From: Bacteroidota bacterium
GTDB lineage: Bacteria; Bacteroidota; Bacteroidia; Flavobacteriales; Weeksellaceae
Assembly (NCBI GenBank): GCA_023387375.1
Contig: JAEWIE010000026.1
Span: forward strand, 1 to 28,305
Length of the DNA: 28,305 bases
Direction: 5' to 3'
Part shown: piece by piece, positions 23,568 through 28,305 of the stretch
Layout of the letters: each line of letters opens with the position of its first letter
Position numbering within the stretch: the stretch's first letter is position 1
Notes under the pieces: generated by a model
Told to the model about the DNA's origin: nothing
Seen by the model: the letters and a program-made list of their open reading frames with translations, nothing else
Databases searched by the model: none
Translations under genes and position numbers: made by a program

Positions 23568-24620
23568 TTAATTCATTTCTCTAAAGGCGCCATAATAAGC
23601 AGCCCCTTCCAAAATCCCTTTCTTATTTTTTAAAATATAAATCGGTATATCTTTTAAAAGATGTTCCATCCGATCCGAAATCTTAAAGTTCTTATAAAAC
23701 TTACCGTGGTCAATTAGATCCGTAAGCTCCTCGGTAATATCCCCTGTAATGATTAACCCTCCAGTGGCTTTTAGTTTTAACACAAGGCTGTTTGACTCTC
23801 TTGCTAAAAACTCTAAAAACATATTGAGCGTTAGTTTCACTAATCTTGATTTTTTTTCTCTCGCTACTTGTGCAAAGACCGTTAGAAACTCTTCGTTCTT
23901 TAGTCTTTCTGTTAACCACGGCTCTTCTTCGTGTCTACCGACATCTCTCAAAAAGCGATAGATATTGTAGAGCCCCTCTTTAGAAAGGACAGTTTCCCAA
24001 GTGACAATCCCATAAATCTTGGTTAGGAACTGATAAAATTGAACTTCAAAGTCGTTTCTAGGCGAAAACTCGGTGTGTCCACCCTCTGTCGCAAAAGGAC
24101 GTAAATAGGTACCGTCATAGAAAAGTCCAGCTTCACCAAGTCCATTTCCAGGAGCAAGTATAGCTACATTTCCACGGCGACGGTCTTTTGAAGAGTGAAT
24201 AATCTCAAAATTGCTATCATAGACATCCGACAAAGAATAAGCAGTGGCTTCTAAATCGTTCACCAAGTACACTTTATCTAATTTCAGATCATTCTGAATG
24301 ACCGAAGCCTCTAACCCCCAAGGTAAATTGGGCGTTTCGCATTTCCCGTTAATCACAGGTCCAGGTACGGCAATTGAAAACTTATTGATGGATTCTAATT
24401 GCAATTCCGAAATAAAACTTTTTGCCATCTGCGAAAAAGATTCATATTCGGAAGTTGGATACGCCTTCTCAATTCGCAGCGTAATTTCCCCGTTTTTGCA
24501 ATCATAGACCCCTAGTACGCTCTGTTCCTTACGAAGGTCGGCAACTAGTAGACTGTTATTTTTATTAATTTCGCACTCACTTCCAGGCGAATAGAGCGGA
24601 AATTTTGTTTTAGGACTCAT
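23568..24620 (-). CDS. glk: Glucokinase family protein with altered phosphate loop
   Basis: The 350-residue protein matches the bacterial glucokinase (Glk, hexokinase-fold) family along most of its length. It has AVPGPVINGKCETPNLPWGL, the catalytic base in LVNDLEA (Asp122), APGNGLGEAGL (156-166) and the sugar-binding ATEGGHTEFSPR (177-188). The N-terminal ATP phosphate motif is abnormal. Where family members have D-x-G-G-T, this protein reads VADLRKEQSVLGVYD (Asp28 kept, Gly-Gly-Thr lost). It may be a divergent kinase, or a sugar-binding protein with little activity. The ATG at 24620 has a promoter element 18-25 bases before it. The gene has its own terminator downstream. Confidence 0.85.
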   Translation of the reverse strand: MSPKTKFPLYSPGSECEINKNNSLLVADLRKEQSVLGVYDCKNGEITLRIEKAYPTSEYESFSQMAKSFISELQLESINKFSIAVPGPVINGKCETPNLPWGLEASVIQNDLKLDKVYLVNDLEATAYSLSDVYDSNFEIIHSSKDRRRGNVAILAPGNGLGEAGLFYDGTYLRPFATEGGHTEFSPRNDFEVQFYQFLTKIYGIVTWETVLSKEGLYNIYRFLRDVGRHEEEPWLTERLKNEEFLTVFAQVAREKKSRLVKLTLNMFLEFLARESNSLVLKLKATGGLIITGDITEELTDLIDHGKFYKNFKISDRMEHLLKDIPIYILKNKKGILEGAAYYGAFREMN

Positions 24621-24637
24621 AGGTGTACGTTTACTCT

Positions 24638-24666
24638 CAAAGATAAAAAAACTTTCTTAAAACCAA
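24638..24666 (-). promoter_or_regulatory. Promoter of the glucokinase-like gene
   Basis: The minus strand has TATCTTTG (24638-24645) with TTG 18 bases upstream (24664-24666). The -33 part touches the T tract of the terminator of the upstream gene. Confidence 0.55.
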
Positions 24667-24672
24667 GAAAAA

Positions 24673-24697
24673 AACCTCCCCAATCAATGAGGAGGTT
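24673..24697 (-). terminator. Intrinsic terminator of the small outer-membrane barrel gene
   Basis: AACCTCC pairs with GGAGGTT. On the minus strand the stem is followed by seven or more T. Confidence 0.85.
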
Positions 24698-24718
24698 CTA
24701 AAATGTATTTATGCGGGA

Positions 24719-25300
24719 CTATTTGCCTAAAGGAATGTTGTAAGAAACCCCAACGCCTAATGCTCCTGCATTGTAATTTTGGTCTCCAATTTCTCCTTTG
24801 TCTCCTGTGAATACCTTTTGGTATTGAACAGAGAAATTCCAGTCTTGGTTATGGTATCCGATTTCTGGCTTAATGTAGAATCCTCCGTCTGGACGATCTA
24901 CCATTAATCCTGTATTGGAAGCTACCTTGTCATCACCTGTAATAAATCCATACCCTACATCTGTTCCTAAATAGAATCCTGTCTGTCTTGGATACACACG
25001 AATTAAGGCTGCAACGGGAACTACTCCGAAATCGTTATTATCAATTGTTACTCCATTCACATCGTTTTCACGACCGAAATAGTGAGAATATCCAGTCGCA
25101 ATCCCAAGTCCAAATCCTGGAGTAATTAAATTCTGGTACGCTACGTCCACTCCCACTGCAGCAGATGCATTCTCTGCAGGTACAGCTGCCCCTGCATTCA
25201 CACCCACTTTTAAAATATTACGCATGTCCGCAGACTGTGCACTTACGATACCTGCCGTTAATAATCCAGCGGCTAGGATTGATTTTTTTAAAGTATTCAT
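24719..25300 (-). CDS. Small outer-membrane beta-barrel protein
   Basis: The 193-residue protein has a clear signal peptide (MNTLKKSILAAGLL... ending IVSA, then Gln). The mature part alternates polar and nonpolar residues in about eight strands (for example FGLGIATGYSHYFG and NAGALGVGVSYNI), with Asn/Asp/Gly-rich loops. This is the layout of an 8-stranded OmpA/OmpW-like barrel of about 170 residues. No peptidoglycan-binding domain follows. The role (pore, adhesion or structural) cannot be told. Codon choice is highly regular, and the terminator is strong, hinting at high expression. Confidence 0.85.
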   Translation of the reverse strand: MNTLKKSILAAGLLTAGIVSAQSADMRNILKVGVNAGAAVPAENASAAVGVDVAYQNLITPGFGLGIATGYSHYFGRENDVNGVTIDNNDFGVVPVAALIRVYPRQTGFYLGTDVGYGFITGDDKVASNTGLMVDRPDGGFYIKPEIGYHNQDWNFSVQYQKVFTGDKGEIGDQNYNAGALGVGVSYNIPLGK

Positions 25301-25616
25301 ACTAATAAATTTTACAGTTACTTTTAAATTTTACTTTTAATGGTAGCTGCTATTGAAAATTTTATGCCAAAACCAATGGTATCTTATACCAAATTCTCCA
25401 ACCAAACCAACAACAATCTAATTATCAGATTTTTACAATTTAAACATACGTTTATTCAAAAAAGAAAATAGAGCAGTTATTTCCCCTGAAAATTGAATTT
25501 CCAAAGAATAAAATCTCCATTTTATCTCCTCTTTTTTTATTAAACACAAGCAATTCAAATGAGCGCTCGAGGTGAATTAAAAAAAGCAATCTAAAGATAG
25601 ACTGCTTTTTTAACCT
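25301..25616. other. 316-base AT-rich intergenic region
   Basis: It holds the upstream region of the outer-membrane barrel gene and the terminator of the 40-residue ORF (listed separately). There are two copies of TTACTTTTAA (25318-25327, 25331-25340) and a 6-bp inverted repeat TGGTAT-CTT-ATACCA (25377-25391). A possible 22-codon ORF with a strong ribosome site lies at 25452-25520, and the 8-bp palindrome GAGCGCTC at 25561-25568. No exact TAnnTTTG was found for the barrel gene. Confidence 0.5.
25581..25610 (-). terminator. Terminator downstream of the 40-residue membrane protein
   Basis: The two 13-base arms (25581-25593 and 25598-25610) pair around the loop AAGA, with one A-C mismatch on the plus strand that becomes a G-U pair on the minus strand. 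On the minus strand seven T follow. It begins 7 bases after the small ORF stop. Confidence 0.75.
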
Positions 25617-25739
25617 TTAAGAATTTTGTTGCTTTTTCAGAGCTTTTCTCTGTTGTCGCTGCTCATATTTTTTTACGATGAATCCGATCGCAAGGGGAGC
25701 TAGCCAAATCAAAATTCTTCTCAATAGTGTTGGACTCAT
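25617..25739 (-). CDS. Small membrane protein, 40 residues
   Basis: The short ORF begins ATG at 25739 and encodes MSPTLLRRIL, then a hydrophobic segment (residues about 9-22, containing IWLAPLAIGF) and a strongly basic, glutamine-rich tail KKYEQRQQRKALKKQQNS. It therefore looks like a single-pass membrane protein with a positively charged cytoplasmic tail. It is not an obvious fragment of a larger gene. It is directly followed by a good intrinsic terminator in its own direction, which supports a real transcription unit. The pnp terminator lies upstream, so it is not part of the pnp operon unless read-through occurs. No family was recognised. Confidence 0.6.
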   Translation of the reverse strand: MSPTLLRRILIWLAPLAIGFIVKKYEQRQQRKALKKQQNS

Positions 25740-25842
25740 ATCTAGTAATTTTATTAATTCCTTTTGACAATTTTCAGGCCAAAACTAGACGCGTATAGTG
25801 GAAGCTTTGAAAGATGAAAAAACAAAAGGAAATTAAATAAAA

Positions 25843-25862
25843 ATTCCCGCCAAGGCGGGAAT
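25843..25862 (-). terminator. pnp: Intrinsic terminator of pnp
   Basis: ATTCCCGCC pairs with GGCGGGAAT in a tight GC-rich stem. On the minus strand it is followed by TTTTTATTT, 22 bases after the pnp stop. Confidence 0.85.
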
Positions 25863-25884
25863 CTATAGTATAAGCAAGAACTAA

Positions 25885-28056
25885 TTAATTGTCTGCTTTT
25901 TCATCATTTTTAGGAGACTCTTGTCTTGGCTTTTGATCAGGTCTTGGAGGTCTTGGTAAAAGAACTTTTCTAGAAAGTTTCATCTTTTTACGATCGTCGT
26001 ATCCTAGGAATTTCACTTCTACTTGATCTCCTTCTACGTAAGGTACTTTTTCCGTACGCTTCCAGTCAATTTCTGAAATATGGAGTAGTCCTTCCGTTCC
26101 TTTTGCAATCGCTACAAACGCACCAAAATCCATTACTTTTACAACAGTACCGTTGTATACCTCCCCTACGACAGGTACAAAAGTAATTTCATTAATTCTT
26201 GCAATGGCATCGTTGATCTTATCTCTGTCTGTTCCTGCAATTTCAATTCTTCCAATTTCGCCAATCTCTTCGATCGCGATAACTGTATCCGTATCTTTTT
26301 GCAATTGTTGAATGATTTTTCCACCAGGTCCAATCACAGCTCCAATAAAATCTTTTGCAATTTCAAGAATTTCCATTTTCGGTGCATGTGGTTTCACATC
26401 TTCTCTTGGCGCATCAAGGGTTTTTAGAATTTCTCCAAGAATGTGAAGTCTACCCTCTCTTGCTTGGTTTAATGCCGTTTCCATGATGTCCATTGTGAGA
26501 CCTTCAATCTTAATGTCCATTTGACATGCAGTGATACCGTCTGCGGTTCCTGTTACTTTAAAGTCCATGTCTCCTAGGTGATCCTCATCTCCTAAGATGT
26601 CTGAAAGTACTTGGAATTTACCTGATTTTGGGTCTGTAATAAGTCCCATTGCAATACCTGAAACAGGTTTTGCAATTTTAACCCCCGCATCCATAAGTGC
26701 AAGTGTACCGGCACAAACCGTAGCCATAGAAGATGATCCATTAGACTCAAGGATGTCAGACACAACACGGATCGTGTAAGGGTTCTCTGTAGGAATCATT
26801 CCCGCTAAAGCTCTTTGTGCTAAATTTCCATGTCCTACTTCACGTCTTGAGGTTCCTCTAAGTGGTCTTGCTTCTCCTGTCGAAAATGGAGGGAAGTTGT
26901 AGTGTAAGAAGAATTTTTGATCGTAGTTAATTGCTACGGAATCCACCATGTTTGCATCTTTTATTGAACCTAAGGTAACCGCCGTAAGAGACTGCGTTTC
27001 CCCTCTGGTGAAAATAGCGGAACCGTGAGCTCCTGGAAGATAATCTACTTCAGACCAAATAGGACGAATTGTTTGAGGCGTTCTTCCGTCCAAACGAATC
27101 CCTTCATTAAGGATCATTTGACGCATAGCTTCTTTTTCTACGTCATGGTAATATACTTTTGCAAATCCTTCCACTTCTGCTCTTTCCTCTTCTGAGTACT
27201 GAGCTAAGAAGTTTTCAAGAACTTCTGCAAATTTATCATGTCTTTCTTCTTTTGAAGAAGGAGATTTTGCTACTTCGTATACTTTATCGTAAGTTTCTTC
27301 CCATACTTTTTTACGAATTTCTTCATTGTGGGTTTCGTGCTCGTAAGTTCTTTTGACTGCAGTAGCAGGAATTCTTGCTGCTAGTCTTTCTTGAGCTTCA
27401 ATTTGAACTTTAATCTCTTCGTGAGCATATTTAATTGCTTCTAGCATTTCCGCTTCTGAAATCTCTTTCATCTCGCCTTCCACCATCACAATTGAATCCT
27501 TTGTTGCCCCTACCATTATATCGAGGTCCGCTTTGGCAAGATTCTCTAGACTTGGGTTAATGCTGTATTCGCCGTCAATTCTAACGACACGTACCTCTGA
27601 CATAGGACCATTGAAAGGAATATCAGTGACCGCAATGGCAGCAGAAGCTGCAAGACCCGCTAGGGTTTCTGGCATTACTTCTTTATCGTAAGAGATTAAG
27701 GAAATCATTACTTGAACTTCTGCATGAAAATCAGAAGGAAATAGTGGACGTAAAACACGGTCTACTAATCTCATGGTTAAAATTTCTTCGTCCGATGGTC
27801 TAGCCTCTCTTCTAAAAAAATTTCCTGGAATCTTACCTCCAGCGTAGAACTTTTCTCTATAGTCTACAGTAAGGGGAAGGAAATCAACCCCTGGGTTTGC
27901 TTCTTTGTTGGCTACAACCGTAGCTAGGAGCATGGTGCCTCCCATTCTTACCACTACGGATCCGTTTGCCTGCTTGGCTAAACGTCCTGTCTCGATCGTT
28001 ACTTCACGACCGTCTTTTAATTGAAATTTTTCAATAATTGCTTGTGGAGCATTCAT
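25885..28056 (-). CDS. pnp: Polyribonucleotide nucleotidyltransferase (PNPase)
   Basis: PNPase degrades RNA 3' to 5' with phosphate and adds heteropolymer tails. The 723-residue protein has the two RNase PH-like domains: the first with FYAGGKIPGNFFRREARPSD, the second with IFTRGETQSL, FPPFSTGEARPLRGTSRREV and GDEDHLGDMDFKV. A helical linker sits between them. At the C-terminus are a KH domain (GAVIGPGGKIIQQLQ) and an S1 domain (YNGTVVKVMDFGAFVAI...LLHISEI). The tail is Lys/Pro/Asp-rich. The ATG at 28056 matches the family start. It has its own promoter upstream and terminator downstream, so it is monocistronic here. The usual partner rpsO is not in the visible 250 bases upstream. Confidence 0.98.
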   Translation of the reverse strand: MNAPQAIIEKFQLKDGREVTIETGRLAKQANGSVVVRMGGTMLLATVVANKEANPGVDFLPLTVDYREKFYAGGKIPGNFFRREARPSDEEILTMRLVDRVLRPLFPSDFHAEVQVMISLISYDKEVMPETLAGLAASAAIAVTDIPFNGPMSEVRVVRIDGEYSINPSLENLAKADLDIMVGATKDSIVMVEGEMKEISEAEMLEAIKYAHEEIKVQIEAQERLAARIPATAVKRTYEHETHNEEIRKKVWEETYDKVYEVAKSPSSKEERHDKFAEVLENFLAQYSEEERAEVEGFAKVYYHDVEKEAMRQMILNEGIRLDGRTPQTIRPIWSEVDYLPGAHGSAIFTRGETQSLTAVTLGSIKDANMVDSVAINYDQKFFLHYNFPPFSTGEARPLRGTSRREVGHGNLAQRALAGMIPTENPYTIRVVSDILESNGSSSMATVCAGTLALMDAGVKIAKPVSGIAMGLITDPKSGKFQVLSDILGDEDHLGDMDFKVTGTADGITACQMDIKIEGLTMDIMETALNQAREGRLHILGEILKTLDAPREDVKPHAPKMEILEIAKDFIGAVIGPGGKIIQQLQKDTDTVIAIEEIGEIGRIEIAGTDRDKINDAIARINEITFVPVVGEVYNGTVVKVMDFGAFVAIAKGTEGLLHISEIDWKRTEKVPYVEGDQVEVKFLGYDDRKKMKLSRKVLLPRPPRPDQKPRQESPKNDEKADN

Positions 28057-28077
28057 AAAATTACTTTCGTCTTTGTT

Positions 28078-28095
28078 GCACTCCGTATTGAGTGC
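28078..28095 (-). promoter_or_regulatory. pnp: Hairpin in the pnp leader
   Basis: GCACTC pairs with GAGTGC around six bases, 21 bases before the pnp ATG and after the predicted transcription start. In E. coli the pnp leader hairpin is cut by RNase III for autocontrol; a similar role here is only a possibility. Confidence 0.4.
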
Positions 28096-28128
28096 GGTTA
28101 CTATTTAAACATTTTAAATTTTCGTGTG

Positions 28129-28163
28129 CAAAGTTAACGATTTTATCATGAAAAACGTCCAAA
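28129..28163 (-). promoter_or_regulatory. pnp: Promoter of pnp
   Basis: The minus strand shows TTTG (28160-28163) and, 23 bases on, TAACTTTG (28129-28136), matching the Bacteroidota -33/-7 consensus. The predicted leader is about 65 bases. Confidence 0.6.
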
Positions 28164-28305
28164 TTCTATGCACATCACGCTGAGTTTTCAGAAAAAGACC
28201 CAACATATCTGCAACCAAGATCCTAATTCTATAATTTCAGATTCAATTTCCAACTAAAATCAGATTGAACAGTCCAAAGGAAAAGCCAAGCTAATTTTAA
28301 AACGT

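Noticed and set aside
28229..28305. Open minus-strand frame entering from the right edge (ends at 28229)
   Set aside because: It could be the last 25 codons of a gene outside the window, but 77 bases without recognisable motif are too few to call.
1..28305. CRISPR array, prophage, transposon or defence island
   Set aside because: No regular spaced repeats, integrase, transposase, nuclease or toxin-antitoxin genes were seen; the genes are mostly core metabolism and envelope.

Overview
The window is an AT-rich stretch of chromosome from a member of the Bacteroidota, most likely the class Flavobacteriia (order Flavobacteriales). The evidence is a SusC/RagA-type TonB-dependent receptor, a DUF5686 outer-membrane protein, the PF-type single-chain L-serine dehydratase, and repeated use of the Bacteroidota promoter -7 element TAnnTTTG a short distance before many start codons. 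No phage, insertion sequence, CRISPR, tRNA or rRNA is visible. It is mainly a housekeeping region with some accessory envelope genes.

Left part (1-8.4 kb): the N-terminal third of a SusC-like receptor runs off the left edge. It is followed by a DUF4197 lipoprotein, a DUF493 protein, a dnk/ArsC-like pair, a glutaminyl-peptide cyclotransferase lipoprotein, a divergent pair (SRPBCC protein and NAPE-PLD-like metallo-hydrolase), a small FUSC-like membrane protein and a thiolase. A strong bidirectional terminator closes this part.

Middle part (8.4-18.8 kb): a DUF5686 barrel protein and alaS read leftward. To the right are an unusual AAA+ protein with an IF-2-N-like start and damaged ATPase motifs, prfB, a DedA-family protein, a secreted isoaspartyl peptidase and tsaE. 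Three of these (alaS, prfB, tsaE) serve translation.

Right part (18.8-28.3 kb): an alanine-dehydrogenase-like gene, a small membrane-anchored protein and tyrA read rightward and converge on sdaA. sdaA, an alpha/beta hydrolase, an atypical glucokinase, a small outer-membrane barrel, an unlisted 40-residue membrane protein and pnp all read leftward, most with their own promoter and terminator.

No clear new multi-gene system stands out. The best leads are: (1) the IF2N-AAA+ protein with a Walker B Asp-Glu changed to Glu-Asn, lying between alaS and prfB; (2) two metabolic enzymes that have lost signature active-site residues (a glucokinase without its Gly-Gly-Thr phosphate loop and an alanine dehydrogenase without its catalytic His); (3) a clear match between four signal peptides that leave Gln at the mature N-terminus and a glutaminyl cyclase encoded in the same window; and (4) prfB without its programmed frameshift, behind a leader with two competing hairpins.
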